Assembly: GCA_963730395.1 (NCBI GenBank)
Contig: CAVSSK010000006.1
Location: forward strand, 62,001 to 126,000
Direction of reading: 5' to 3'
DNA from: Bog-473 sp963730395
Lineage (GTDB): Bacteria > Actinomycetota > Acidimicrobiia > Acidimicrobiales > RAAP-2
DNA length: 64,000 bases
Positions within the stretch are counted from its first letter, which is position 1; each line of letters begins with the position of its first letter. Below the pieces are notes generated by a model. The model did not search any database and had not been told where the DNA came from. It was given only the letters and a program-made list of their open reading frames with translations. Below are positions 9,549-18,080 of the stretch, one piece after another. The translations under genes and the position numbers were made by a program.

Positions 9549-10360
9549 GTGCAGACCGCCGCCGCGGCCTCGGCGCGGAGAACACGACGTCCTCTCGGTC
9601 GCAGCACGTCAGCGCGCGCCTACGGCCCGTATCGCGCCCTCTTCGACGTGTCGTTCCGGGTGCCCGACAGGCGGCGTCGTGGCCCTGGTCGGTTCGAACG
9701 GCGCCGGCAAGTCGACCATCGCCCGGACGATCACGGGGCTCGTGACCGCGTCGGCGGGTCAGGTCATCTTCTGCGGGCAGGACGTCACCGCATTGCCCGC
9801 CTACAAGATCGCCCGGCTCGGCATGGCCCATGTCGTGGAGGGCCGGGGCGTGTTCTCGAGCCTCACCGTCGAGGAGAACCTCGACCCTGGCCTTCCGCCA
9901 GCGGGCAGGGCGGGCCAAGCTCAAGGAGAACCTCGAGCGCGCCTACGAGCGCCTTCCCCATCCTCGGGGAGCGCCGGCGACCAGATGGGGGGCACGCTGT
10001 CCGGCGGCCAGCAGCGCCTGCTCTCGTTGGCCAAGGTCCTGGTGGTGCCGTCCAAGGTGCTCGTGGCCGACGAGCTGTCCCTGGGTCTGGCGCCGGTGGT
10101 CGTCGACGCCGTCTACGAGGGTCTGCGCGAGATCAATCGCAACGGCACCGCGCTGGTCGTGGTCGAGCAGCAGGTCAACCGGGCACTGGAGTTGGCCAAC
10201 TGGGCGGTCGTGCTCGATCACGGGAGCGTGGCCTACGAGGGCGAACCCGCCGGGCGCGGGCGAGGCGGTCGAGGCGCTCATGGCCCGCCGCGAGGAGGCG
10301 GCCGCCTCGCGGGCGTGGCCGGGGCGCGACGAGGAAATGACCGAGGAGGCATCTTCATGA
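9549..10360 (+). pseudogene. LivF-type ABC ATPase, frameshifted
   Basis: From a GTG at 9549, the segments 'ARAYGPYRALFDVSFRVP', Walker A GSNGAGKST, 'GRGVFSSLTVEENL', signature TLSGGQQRLLSLAKVL, Walker B VLVADELSLGLAP and 'VVVEQQVNRALELA' rebuild a LivF of about 270 residues. Shifts fall near 9670, 9893, 9958 and 10250. The last piece, in the frame ending EEMTEEASS, stops at 10358-10360 and overlaps the thiolase ATG in an ATGA junction. This shows that the operon layout is intact and that transporter and thiolase are meant to be co-expressed. Confidence 0.7.
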
Positions 10361-11538
10361 GGGAGCCGGTGATCGTCGACGTCGTGCGCACGACGTTCGG
10401 CAAGCGAGGCGGGGCGCTGGCGAACTGGCATCCGGCCGACCTCCTCGGGTTCGCCCTGACCTCGCTCATCGAGCGAACCGGCGTGGACCCCGAGCGCATC
10501 GATGACGTCATCGGGGGCTGCGTGAGCCAGGTCGGTGAGCAGAGCACCAACGTCGCTCGCAACGGGTGGGTCTCGGCGGGGTTGCCCCAGACCGTTCCGG
10601 CCACCACCGTCGACCGCCAGTGCGGGTCGTCCCAGCAGGCCGTCCACTTCGGCGCCGCGGGCGTTGCGGCGGGCCACTACGACCTGGTGATCGCGTGCGG
10701 TGTCGAGGTGATGAGCCGGGTGCCGCTCGCCTCCAACGCGCGGGGAGGCACCGGGCCGTTCCCGCCGTCCTTCATGGAGGAGGTCGACGGGCGCCTCTGG
10801 ACGCAGTTCCGAGTGAGCCAGGTCCTGGCCGAGCGGTACGGGATCTCGCGGGAGGAGATGGACGCCTACGCCCTCGAGTCGCACCGTAGGGCCGCCGAGA
10901 GTTGGGACAACGGCCACTTCGAGCGCGAGGCGCTCGCCGTGCCGATCAAGGCGGAGGACGGGAGCCTCACCGGGGAGTTCCTCCGGGCGGACGAGGGGAT
11001 TCGGCGCAGTTCCACCCTGGAGGCGCTCGCCGCGCTGCCCCCGGCCCAGCACTGGGAGCCCGACACGGCCCCCGACATCACCGCAGGCAACTCGTCACAG
11101 ACGACGGACGGCGCCGCGGCCATGTTGATTGCCGACCGGTCGGTGGCCGAGGCACTCGGCATGCCGATCCGAGCCCGTTTCGCACACTTCGCCGTGGCGG
11201 CGGACGATGCAGCCATCGTGCTGTCGGCGCCCGTGCCCGTGACCCACAAGCTCCTCGAGCGCTCCGGCATGAAGGTCGACGAGTTCGATGCCGTCGAGTG
11301 CAACGAAGCCTTCGCTGCCATCGCCCTCATGTGGCAGAAGGCCTTCTCCTACGACCTCGGTCGTTTCAACCCCCGTGGTGGTGCCATCGCGATCGGCCAC
11401 CCGCTGGGGGCGAGCGGTGTGCGCCTGATGGGGACGCTCTTGAACCAGCTCGAGGCGACCGGTGGCCGCTACGGGTACCAGACGATGTGCGAGGGCGGTG
11501 GCCAGGCCAACGGCACCGTCATCGAGCGGCTGGGCTGA
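10357..11538 (+). CDS. Acetyl-CoA C-acyltransferase (thiolase)
   Basis: The 393-residue degradative-type thiolase has the full active site: nucleophilic Cys in 'VDRQCGSSQQ' (about residue 88), 'ECNEAFAAIA', the His in 'GGAIAIGHPLGASG' and the second Cys in 'MCEGGGQANGT'. It would catalyse thiolytic cleavage of 3-ketoacyl-CoA. GAGGAGG at 10343-10349 sits 7 nt before the ATG, and the start overlaps the livF stop. A longer open frame from 9163 runs into it by chance through the broken transporter genes; the RBS shows the true start. It is the last gene of the transporter operon and the only undamaged one. Confidence 0.93.
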   Translation: MREPVIVDVVRTTFGKRGGALANWHPADLLGFALTSLIERTGVDPERIDDVIGGCVSQVGEQSTNVARNGWVSAGLPQTVPATTVDRQCGSSQQAVHFGAAGVAAGHYDLVIACGVEVMSRVPLASNARGGTGPFPPSFMEEVDGRLWTQFRVSQVLAERYGISREEMDAYALESHRRAAESWDNGHFEREALAVPIKAEDGSLTGEFLRADEGIRRSSTLEALAALPPAQHWEPDTAPDITAGNSSQTTDGAAAMLIADRSVAEALGMPIRARFAHFAVAADDAAIVLSAPVPVTHKLLERSGMKVDEFDAVECNEAFAAIALMWQKAFSYDLGRFNPRGGAIAIGHPLGASGVRLMGTLLNQLEATGGRYGYQTMCEGGGQANGTVIERLG

Positions 11539-11947
11539 CCCCCGTCCCCGTCCCCGCCTCCGCCTCCGCCTCCTGAGCGGCGAGCAGTGGCTGGATCTTG
11601 CGGGTGACGGTGAGCCACTCGACGACGAACGTCAGCCCTGGAACGAGCCCAGCGGCGAACATCAAGAGGATCCAAAGAATGTGCAGCCGCGCCTTGAGGG
11701 CAAGGAGCCCGGCGGTGATCAGGTAGACGATGTAGAGGTAGCCGTGGCCGATGCCGAACACGGCGAGCTCGAGTTTGAAGCTCCCCGCCCCAGCGAGATG
11801 CAGGAAGAAGAACAAGAACAAGGGGATGATCAGCACGCCGACGACGTTGGCCATCACCTGGTAGCGGAACAGCGCGCCCTTCAGGCCGCGCTCGATGAGC
11901 CGCTTCACGGCGCCCGACGGACCACGACCGGGTCGCGAGTCCGCCAC
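11519..11947 (-). CDS. DUF3817 family membrane protein
   Basis: This is a 142-residue protein. Its core (about 25-115) holds three hydrophobic helices, including 'VMANVVGVLIIPLFLFFFLHL', 'FGIGHGYLYIVYLITAGLLAL' and 'LHILWILLMFAAGLVPGLTF', with the conserved GHG and the late Phe/Glu segment of DUF3817. This family is widespread in Actinobacteria and has no known function. The C-terminus is Ala/Glu-rich. It overlaps the convergent thiolase end by 20 nt and the upstream co-directional gene by 43 nt, so it is probably translated from the same message as that gene. Confidence 0.75.
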   Translation of the reverse strand: MADSRPGRGPSGAVKRLIERGLKGALFRYQVMANVVGVLIIPLFLFFFLHLAGAGSFKLELAVFGIGHGYLYIVYLITAGLLALKARLHILWILLMFAAGLVPGLTFVVEWLTVTRKIQPLLAAQEAEAEAGTGTGVSPAAR

Positions 11948-12312
11948 GTCTTGGGTCCCTTGGCCGACAATTCGGCCAGTCGTGCGTTATAGGCGGCGAG
12001 CTCCGGATCCGCCTCGACGCCCGGGCTCCCGGCGACCGGCATCGCCGGCGCCTCGGACTGCAGGGCCTGCCGGCGCATGCCCTTGAGCCCCACCGCCTCG
12101 TAGTCGGTGTGGATGAGCACCCACCAGAAGCTCAGGACGAGGATCCCGAAGGCGGGCCACATGACCGAATAGAAGTAGCTGAGCACGTTCCCGTCCTGGG
12201 CCCGGTTCACCTGCCACCATGCCGCGATCGCGCAACCGGGCACCAACACGAGCACGGCCGCGTGCAGCGAGACGGCTCGCCCGGAAAGCCACCGTTCACG
12301 CACGGTGGCCAT
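11905..12312 (-). CDS. Two-helix actinobacterial membrane protein
   Basis: The 135-residue protein starts with a hydrophobic helix (AAVLVLVPGCAIAAWWQVNRAQDG) and a second one (YFYSVMWPAFGILVLSFWWVLI), followed by a charged cytoplasmic-looking tail. The pattern 'WWQVNRAQ-G' before a 'WP-F' helix is seen in small actinobacterial membrane proteins that databases sometimes mislabel as a glucitol-operon regulator. There is no DNA-binding domain here. The function is unknown. It likely forms a two-gene unit with the DUF3817 gene. Confidence 0.65.
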   Translation of the reverse strand: MATVRERWLSGRAVSLHAAVLVLVPGCAIAAWWQVNRAQDGNVLSYFYSVMWPAFGILVLSFWWVLIHTDYEAVGLKGMRRQALQSEAPAMPVAGSPGVEADPELAAYNARLAELSAKGPKTWRTRDPVVVRRAP

Positions 12313-12359
12313 GCTACCGGCCCCCGTTCGGGGGAGGATTTCACCGCTAACCTGGACCG

Positions 12360-12872
12360 GTGCAATCTGCAGTGACCCGGCCCGAGCCGCCGCAGACCGG
12401 CCCCGAGCGGCCGATGCTGGCGACCTGGCTGGACTATCAACGCTCGACGTTGCTGTGGAAGTGCGAGGGGCTGGACGGTGCGGACCTGGCGCGTCGGGGC
12501 ATACCGCCGTCCGGGCTCAGCCTGCTCGGTCTGGTGCGTCACATGGCCTTGGTGGAGTGGTGGTGGTTCGACCACATCTTCCGTGGGAGCTCGTCGCCCG
12601 AACCGTTCTCGACCGTGGACGACCGGGACGCGGACTTCAATGACCTCGACCCCCACAGGGCGATGGCCGACATCGAGCTCTTTCACCGCCAGTGCGAGCT
12701 CTCGCGTTCGATCGTCGCGGCCGCCGAAGACCTCGACGACCTGTCGGTCTCGAAAGAGAAGTCGACCTTTTCGCTGCGGTGGATCATGATCCACATGATC
12801 GAGGAGTACGCCCGGCACAACGGGCACGCCGACCTCCTGCGCGAGCAGATCGACGGGGCCGTGGGGGAGTGA
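12360..12872 (+). CDS. DinB/DUF664 superfamily protein
   Basis: The 170-residue four-helix-bundle protein has the metal-binding histidine pattern of the mini-DinB family: His in 'GLVRHMALVEWWWFDHIF' and two more in 'IHMIEEYARHNGHADLLRE'. Actinobacterial members include mycothiol-dependent transferases that detoxify electrophiles. A particular substrate cannot be assigned. A TAACCT box at 12348-12353 ends 6 nt before the GTG start at 12360, which suggests a leaderless message. It is divergent from the membrane-protein pair. Confidence 0.78.
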   Translation: MQSAVTRPEPPQTGPERPMLATWLDYQRSTLLWKCEGLDGADLARRGIPPSGLSLLGLVRHMALVEWWWFDHIFRGSSSPEPFSTVDDRDADFNDLDPHRAMADIELFHRQCELSRSIVAAAEDLDDLSVSKEKSTFSLRWIMIHMIEEYARHNGHADLLREQIDGAVGE

Positions 12873-12963
12873 CCACCGACGACGTGACGAAACCCCTGAC
12901 GACCCGCGCCTGGTCGGCCGTCCGCCAAGCCTCGGCACCCGGGCGCGGCTAGATGTTCCTGGA

Positions 12964-13782
12964 GTGAAATTCTCGGTCCGCCAGATCCTGGCCTCTGCCG
13001 CGGGCGCGGTGATCGCCGCCGTCATCGCGTCCGTCTTCGGCGTCAAGGGGACGATCATCGGCGTCGCCATCGGGTCGGCGGTCGCGACCCTCGGCACGGC
13101 CCTGGTGGCCCAGTCCATCGAGAGGGGCCAGGAGGCGGTCAAGCAGGTCGTCGTGCGGGCGCCCGAGTCGTCGACGCTCCTGCGCAAGCTGGGGGCGACA
13201 GGTGCGGGCGGTGCTGGAGCGTCGTCGGTCGACGCCTCGTCGGTCCCGACCGAGCCCGGGTCAACGGCCGGCGCGAGATCCGAGACCGTCGAGATGGAGT
13301 CGACGGCGGCTCCGGTGGGTGCGACGGAGCGCCTGGAGATCTCTGCGAAGGCCGATGCCCCGGCCACGGAGCAATTGGAGGCCACCACGACGCCGGTGGC
13401 GCCTTCCCGGCGTCCTGCATGGCGCTTCTCCTGGCCTGCCATCGCGGGGACGGCCGCCATCGTGTTCGTGCTCGCGCTCATGTTCATCACCGCCGTCGAG
13501 CTCATCTCGGGCAAGCCGCTGGCGTCGATCTTCGGCAACGCCGGGACCGGCACCTCGCTGAACAACACCCCGCCGCCGGTCACCTCCACGACGACGTCAT
13601 CGCCGACCTCGACGACCACGAGCTCGTCTTCGACCACGACCACGTCCACGCCGGTGAGCACGACGACGAGCACCACGGCGCCCACGGGCACCTCGACCAC
13701 GACCACGTCACCCGGTGCCTCGACGACCAGCACGACGGCAGTGGGTGCGACGACGACGATTCCCGCAACTACCAGCCCTTGA
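12964..13782 (+). CDS. Membrane protein with Thr/Ser-rich extracellular tail
   Basis: The 272-residue protein of unknown function opens with a Gly/Ala-rich membrane segment (about 8-50, 'AGAVIAAVIASVFGVKGTII', resembling a glycine zipper). It has a charged and Ala/Thr/Glu-rich middle, a second hydrophobic helix (about 155-180) and a tail of almost only Thr, Ser and Pro (about 200-272). Such tails usually lie outside the cell and may cross the wall or be O-mannosylated in actinobacteria, which is inference. The GTG start at 12964 is preceded by GGA. Its last 14 nt overlap the convergent hydratase gene. Confidence 0.7.
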   Translation: MKFSVRQILASAAGAVIAAVIASVFGVKGTIIGVAIGSAVATLGTALVAQSIERGQEAVKQVVVRAPESSTLLRKLGATGAGGAGASSVDASSVPTEPGSTAGARSETVEMESTAAPVGATERLEISAKADAPATEQLEATTTPVAPSRRPAWRFSWPAIAGTAAIVFVLALMFITAVELISGKPLASIFGNAGTGTSLNNTPPPVTSTTTSSPTSTTTSSSSTTTTSTPVSTTTSTTAPTGTSTTTTSPGASTTSTTAVGATTTIPATTSP

Positions 13783-14608
13783 AGTCGGCCGGCCGGCGCT
13801 CCACGAAGCTGGCGATGCCCTCCTTGGAATCGAGCGTGTTGGTGACCAGCTCCTGCCCCAGGGCCTCGTCGTGCAGCGCAGTCGCCCGGTCGACATCGAG
13901 GGCTCGGTTGGTCAGCCACTTGGCGATCCAGATCGCCTTCGTCGGCCCCTTGGCGAGGCGCCCTGCCAACTCCTCGAGGGTGGCCTGCAGATCGGCCCGG
14001 GGCACGAGCCGGTTGACCAGCCCGATGCGGTAGGCCTCGGCCGCCGGCACGTCGTCTCCGAAGAAGAAGAGTTCCTTGGCCTTCTGGATCCCGACCAGCC
14101 GGGTGAGGATCCAGGCTCCGGCTGCGTCAGGCGCGATGCCGCGGCGGACGAAGACCTCGACGAACTTCGCTTCCTCGGCCATCACCACGAGGTCGCAGGC
14201 CAGGGCGAGGTGCATCCCGCCCCCCGCCGCCGTGCCGTTGACGCCGGCGATGACCGGCTTCTCGCAGTCGAGGACGGAGGTGACGAGGCGCTGCCAGCCG
14301 TCGCGGATCATGCGGGAGCCCTCTCCGACAACACTGTCCGGTGCGTCCTCGGGCCTGGCTCGCGGGGGCAGCCGGCCGCCCCGCAGGTCCGCCCCGGTGC
14401 AGAAAGCCCTGTCACCCGCGGCCGTGATGACCACCACCCGCACGAACAGGTCGGCCGATGCGTCCTGCACCCAGTCTGCGATCCGGTCCCGCATGAACTG
14501 CGTCATGGCGTTCCCGGCCTCGGGCCGGTTGAGGGTGATCCAGCAGATGCCGTCCTCGATCCTCCGGGTGAGGTCGTCGCCCACCGGGTCCTCGGTCGTG
14601 TCGCTCAT
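13769..14608 (-). CDS. Enoyl-CoA hydratase/isomerase family protein
   Basis: The 279-residue crotonase-fold protein has 'ITLNRPEAGNAMT', the first oxyanion-hole segment in 'FCTGADLRGG' and the second in 'GVNGTAAGGGMHLALACDLV'. In 'RRGIAPDAAGAWILTRLVG' an Asp occupies the usual region of the first catalytic Glu, so plain hydratase chemistry is not certain. The start ATG at 14608 follows an AGGAGG-like 'ccaaggaggccg' on the coding strand. The gene follows the NDP-forming acyl-CoA synthetase on the same strand with a 39-nt gap and probably shares its promoter. Confidence 0.88.
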   Translation of the reverse strand: MSDTTEDPVGDDLTRRIEDGICWITLNRPEAGNAMTQFMRDRIADWVQDASADLFVRVVVITAAGDRAFCTGADLRGGRLPPRARPEDAPDSVVGEGSRMIRDGWQRLVTSVLDCEKPVIAGVNGTAAGGGMHLALACDLVVMAEEAKFVEVFVRRGIAPDAAGAWILTRLVGIQKAKELFFFGDDVPAAEAYRIGLVNRLVPRADLQATLEELAGRLAKGPTKAIWIAKWLTNRALDVDRATALHDEALGQELVTNTLDSKEGIASFVERRPADFKGW

Positions 14609-14647
14609 CGGCCTCCTTGGGTCGTCCGTGGGATGGTGGCGGCCGGG

Positions 14648-16840
14648 TCAGGCCAGCACGACGAGGGCGTCGGCTGCCACTGCGCCCTGAGGACCGGCCA
14701 ACAGAGGGTTGATGTCGACCTCTGCCACGTCATCGGAGAGATCGACTGCAAGGCGCTGCATCTTCATCAGCACGTCCACGAGGGCGGCCCGGTCTGCCGC
14801 CGGCTGCCCCCGCACGCCGCGGAGCAGCTCGGCACCACGCAGCTCGTCCAACATCGCCGTGGCATCCCGTGCCGTGAACGGAGGGACGCGGAAGGTGACG
14901 TCGTGCAACACCTCGACGAACACGCCGCCGAGCCCGAACATCACGACCGGACCGAACAGGTCGTCACGGGCGATGCCGACGACCGTCTCGACCCCCGGCA
15001 CCATTTGTGCCACCAGCACGCCGTCGACGCTCGCCGTCGGCGCGGCCTTCTTGGCCGTGGCCCGCAGGCGCTTGTACGTGCGCCGGGCATCGTCCTCGTC
15101 GCGCACACCGACCGCCACCAGGCCCAGGTCCGACTTGTGCAAGATGTCCGCCGAGACGATCTTCATCACGACAGGGAAACCGATCTTCCTCCCGGCCTTG
15201 GCGGCCTCTCCCGGCGACGTGGCGATGCGCTCCTTGGGCAACGCGATCCCGTACGCCTCGAGGAGGGCCTTCGAGTCCTGCTCCGAGAGGCTCTCGCCCC
15301 CTCGACGGCGCACACCTCCGGGCGCGATCACCGGCATTGCCTTGCGCCTGGCCGGCGTGGGCCGTAGCGCCGGTCGGGTGAAGGCCGACTGGTAGGAAGC
15401 GATGAAGCGGTGATGGTCGAAATAGGCCTTTGCCGCCATCACCGCGTTGGTGAAGGTGCGGAAGGTGGGCACCGTGCTCCCGAGCAAGGTCTTGGTGTAG
15501 GCCTCCTCGTTGCCGACCGGGGAGCCCCAGACGACGAAGACCGGTTTGGCGGTCGTCGCTGCCGCCTCCACGAGATCCTCGCACAGCTTGTTGCCCATTG
15601 ACGGCAGTGCGCCGGTGATGGGGCACAACAGGAGGTCGACGTTGGGATCGGCGAGCATCGTCTGAATGATCTTCGGTCCGCGCCAGTCACGCACAGGGGC
15701 CCCACCGTTGTCCACGGGATTCGAGACGCGCAGGTACGGCGGGATCCACTCGTGCAACCGCACCTGGGACGCCTTGGTGAGAGAGGGGAGCTCGAGACCC
15801 GCCGCCGCGACCATGTCGGCCATGTGGGCACCGGTGCCGCCCGAGATCGAGTAGACGCAGACCCGGCCACCGGCGCCGCGGGTCAGGCGGCGAATGGCGT
15901 CTGGGGCCGGTGCCGTGCTGCGCGCCAGTGCGGCTGAGACCTCGAGCAGCTGGTCGAGACCGTCGACCCGCTGCACGCCGTACTGGCGGAAGACGGCGGA
16001 CACCACCTCGTCGGAGCCCGTGAGGTGTCCCGTATGCGCCTTGGCCATGGACGTGCCTTCGTCGGTGCGCCCGACCTTCACGGCCACGATGGGGATCTTG
16101 CGCCGTGCCGCCGCGTCCGCCGCGAGTTGCAGCGTCCGCCCGTTCTTGAATCCCTCGATGTAGCAAGCCACGGCGCCCGTGGTCCCGAGGCTCGAGAAGT
16201 AGTCGATGAAATCGGCGGACTCCAGGTCCGCCTCGTTGCCGGCCGGGGCCCAGTGGGAGAGCTTGATGCCGATCTCCTGGCCCTGGAACACCGGCCGTCC
16301 CTGGTGGCCGCTCTGAGTGATCAGCGCGATCGCCTTGCCCGGGAGGTCTTCGCGAAAGACCTCGAACGCATTGAGATTGGTGTTCGGCCCCAGGACGTGG
16401 AGCTCACCGCTCTCGATGATCCGCTCCATCTGCTCCTGGAGGCGCTCCCCCTTGGCCCCCACCTCGGAGAATCCCGCCGCGAAGACGACGGCGAACTTCG
16501 CCTTCGCGGCCACCGCGTCGCGCAGGATCGGCAGCGGCTCGCCGACGAGGATCGCCACCAGGTCGAGCGGCTCGTCGATGTCGGTCAGGGTCTTGGCGCA
16601 GGGACGGCCCGCCACCTCGACTCGGTTGGGGTTGACGAAGTGCACCGTGGCGCCCCGCTCCTCTGCCCACAGCGTGATCTTCTGGGTCAGCGCCGTGTTG
16701 GGCCGTGCGTTGGTGTCCGAGGCCCCCACCACCGCCACCCTTCTCGGGCGGAAGAACGTGTCCAGGTCGATGGAGCGAAGGGTGGTCGGGCGGCCGGTGA
16801 TGTCCGTCCCGTCGCCCGTCGCCGTCGTCGCTGTTGCCAT
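14648..16840 (-). CDS. Acyl-CoA synthetase, NDP-forming (acetate-CoA ligase ADP-forming type)
   Basis: The 730-residue protein carries, in order, a CoA-binding Rossmann domain (FFRPRRVAVVGASDTNARPN), a succinyl-CoA-ligase-like domain with the phosphohistidine-type 'ITQSGHQG', a flavodoxin-like CoA-ligase domain ('VYSISGGTGAHMADM'), and a C-terminal ATP-grasp domain (about 530-730: 'GFPVVMKIVSADILHKSDLG', 'VDINPLLAG'). It would make acyl-CoA from a carboxylic acid with ATP to ADP. The ATG at 16840 is preceded by GAGGGAGGG on the coding strand; the open frame extends further upstream, but this start fits the family. Two operator-like repeats lie in the divergent region upstream. Confidence 0.88.
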   Translation of the reverse strand: MATATTATGDGTDITGRPTTLRSIDLDTFFRPRRVAVVGASDTNARPNTALTQKITLWAEERGATVHFVNPNRVEVAGRPCAKTLTDIDEPLDLVAILVGEPLPILRDAVAAKAKFAVVFAAGFSEVGAKGERLQEQMERIIESGELHVLGPNTNLNAFEVFREDLPGKAIALITQSGHQGRPVFQGQEIGIKLSHWAPAGNEADLESADFIDYFSSLGTTGAVACYIEGFKNGRTLQLAADAAARRKIPIVAVKVGRTDEGTSMAKAHTGHLTGSDEVVSAVFRQYGVQRVDGLDQLLEVSAALARSTAPAPDAIRRLTRGAGGRVCVYSISGGTGAHMADMVAAAGLELPSLTKASQVRLHEWIPPYLRVSNPVDNGGAPVRDWRGPKIIQTMLADPNVDLLLCPITGALPSMGNKLCEDLVEAAATTAKPVFVVWGSPVGNEEAYTKTLLGSTVPTFRTFTNAVMAAKAYFDHHRFIASYQSAFTRPALRPTPARRKAMPVIAPGGVRRRGGESLSEQDSKALLEAYGIALPKERIATSPGEAAKAGRKIGFPVVMKIVSADILHKSDLGLVAVGVRDEDDARRTYKRLRATAKKAAPTASVDGVLVAQMVPGVETVVGIARDDLFGPVVMFGLGGVFVEVLHDVTFRVPPFTARDATAMLDELRGAELLRGVRGQPAADRAALVDVLMKMQRLAVDLSDDVAEVDINPLLAGPQGAVAADALVVLA

Positions 16841-16981
16841 GTCCCTCCCTCGTGCCGCGCCGTCATGCCCCTCGGCGCCTATGCCGTCGTCGCGAGCAGC
16901 CTGCCAGCCGCGGCCACCCCGCGCCGACTTCGGCGCGGTACGGCGGGCCCCCAGCGGGGCCCGTGGAGGCACTCACCGTAT

Positions 16982-16997
16982 ATGACGTCGGTGTCAG
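16982..16997. promoter_or_regulatory. Inverted-repeat operator ATGACGTCGGTGTCAG
   Basis: This is the copy nearer the minus-strand acyl-CoA synthetase in the 283-nt divergent region 16841-17123. The TGAC and GTCA arms are intact. No clear -10 hexamer abuts it. The rest of that region shows nothing else I can name. Confidence 0.55.
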
Positions 16998-17083
16998 TGT
17001 CGATCCGGGCACGCCGCCAATCGTCCCCGGTGGAAGGGGAATTCCGACGAATTGTCGGGTCTTCGCCGCCACCGTTACGGTGT

Positions 17084-17099
17084 CTGACAGACGTGTCAG
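17084..17099. promoter_or_regulatory. Inverted-repeat operator CTGACAGACGTGTCAG
   Basis: Both outer arms (CTGAC/GTCAG) are intact. It ends 24 nt before the SDR start at 17124, where a repressor would block transcription initiation or elongation. It is 86 nt from the second copy at 16982, the only intergenic region with two copies, so each divergent gene may have its own. Confidence 0.68.
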
Positions 17100-17123
17100 T
17101 CTTCTCTCCGGATTGGGGGACCC

Positions 17124-18053
17124 ATGGGCATCTTGGACGGGAAAATCGCCATCGTCTCCGGCGCCGGCCACGGCATCGGCCGCGGGGAGGCGCTCGAGCT
17201 GGCGGCGCAGGGCGCCAAGGTGGTGGTCAACGATCTCGGGGGTTCCTCCAGCGGTGAGGGAGCGGACAAGCGCACGGCCGACGAGGTCGTCGAGGTCATC
17301 ACGTCCCGGGGCGGTGAGGCCGTCGCCAACTACGACGACGTGTCCGACTTCGGGGGGGCCGAGAACATGATCGACACCGCCTATGACGCTTTCGGCGGCC
17401 TCGACATCCTGGTCAACAACGCCGGGATCATCCGGGACAAGATGATCGTGTCGATGACCGAGGACGACTTCGACTCGGTGATCCGGGTACACCTCAAAGG
17501 CACGTTCGCCGCGACCAAGTTCGCCTGTATCCGCTGGCGCGAGCGCTCCAAGGCAAGCGAGACCGTCCGCGCCGCCGTCGTCAACACGGTTTCGTCGGCG
17601 GGGCTGCAGGGCAACGTCGGCCAGGCCAATTACGGCTCGGCCAAGGCCGGGATCGCCGCCCTCACGATCGTCACCTCGCTCGAGGGCTCCCGCTTCGGCG
17701 TCCGGGCCAACGCCGTCGCCCCAGGCGGCGTCACTCGCCTGACAGGCGGCGTCCTCAAGGACGTCGAGGTCAAGGAGCCCGATGCATACGGCGACGAGGA
17801 GTTCAACCGGCTCAATCCTCAGAACTCCGCGCCCATGGTCGCCTGGCTGGCCTCCGACCAGGCTCTGCACGTCACGGGGCAGGTGTTCCGCGCGGTGGGG
17901 ACGAACATTTCGCACTATGAGCCCTGGCGGCTGGGCGCGGCCGTCGACAACCCCAAGGGCGACGTGAGATGGGACCCCTCCGACATCGCAGCCGAGGTCA
18001 ACGCGCAGATCTTCCACTCGCGGCATCCGGGCCTCAAGATGGGCGGTGGCTGA
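17124..18053 (+). CDS. SDR-family 3-hydroxyacyl-CoA dehydrogenase-like protein
   Basis: The 309-residue protein has 'IVSGAGHGIGRGEALELA' (cofactor loop), 'NNAGIIRDKM', the catalytic Ser in 'NTVSSAGLQGNVGQANYGSAKAG' and YxxxK. The long 'VVNDLGGSSSGEG' insert after strand two and the NNAGILRD-type motif are those of the dehydrogenase part of peroxisomal multifunctional enzyme type 2. This suggests a (3R)-hydroxyacyl-CoA dehydrogenase in beta-oxidation. The C-terminal 50 residues are longer than in simple SDRs. The start is ATG at 17124, preceded by 'ggattggggg'. It likely forms an operon with the thiolase-like gene downstream. Confidence 0.88.
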   Translation: MGILDGKIAIVSGAGHGIGRGEALELAAQGAKVVVNDLGGSSSGEGADKRTADEVVEVITSRGGEAVANYDDVSDFGGAENMIDTAYDAFGGLDILVNNAGIIRDKMIVSMTEDDFDSVIRVHLKGTFAATKFACIRWRERSKASETVRAAVVNTVSSAGLQGNVGQANYGSAKAGIAALTIVTSLEGSRFGVRANAVAPGGVTRLTGGVLKDVEVKEPDAYGDEEFNRLNPQNSAPMVAWLASDQALHVTGQVFRAVGTNISHYEPWRLGAAVDNPKGDVRWDPSDIAAEVNAQIFHSRHPGLKMGGG

Positions 18054-18080
18054 CCCGTGGAGCGCAGCAGGCCGTAACCT

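Noticed and set aside
9163..11538. A 791-residue open frame that looks like an ABC ATPase fused to a thiolase
   Set aside because: It strings together pieces of livG and livF through indels. The thiolase has its own RBS (10343-10349) and an ATG overlapping the livF stop, so it is a separate gene.
12321..12334. CCCCC-GTTC-GGGGG hairpin as a terminator
   Set aside because: It lies between two divergent gene starts, where no transcript should end; likely chance in GC-rich DNA.
12207..13919. 570-residue minus-strand frame over the Thr-rich protein and DinB gene
   Set aside because: Antisense shadow caused by the GC-rich Thr/Ser codons; composition is Val/Val/Asp repeats without any domain.
13715..15367. 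550-residue plus-strand frame opposite the hydratase and acyl-CoA synthetase
   Set aside because: Antisense of two clear genes with full motif sets; its translation has no recognisable family.
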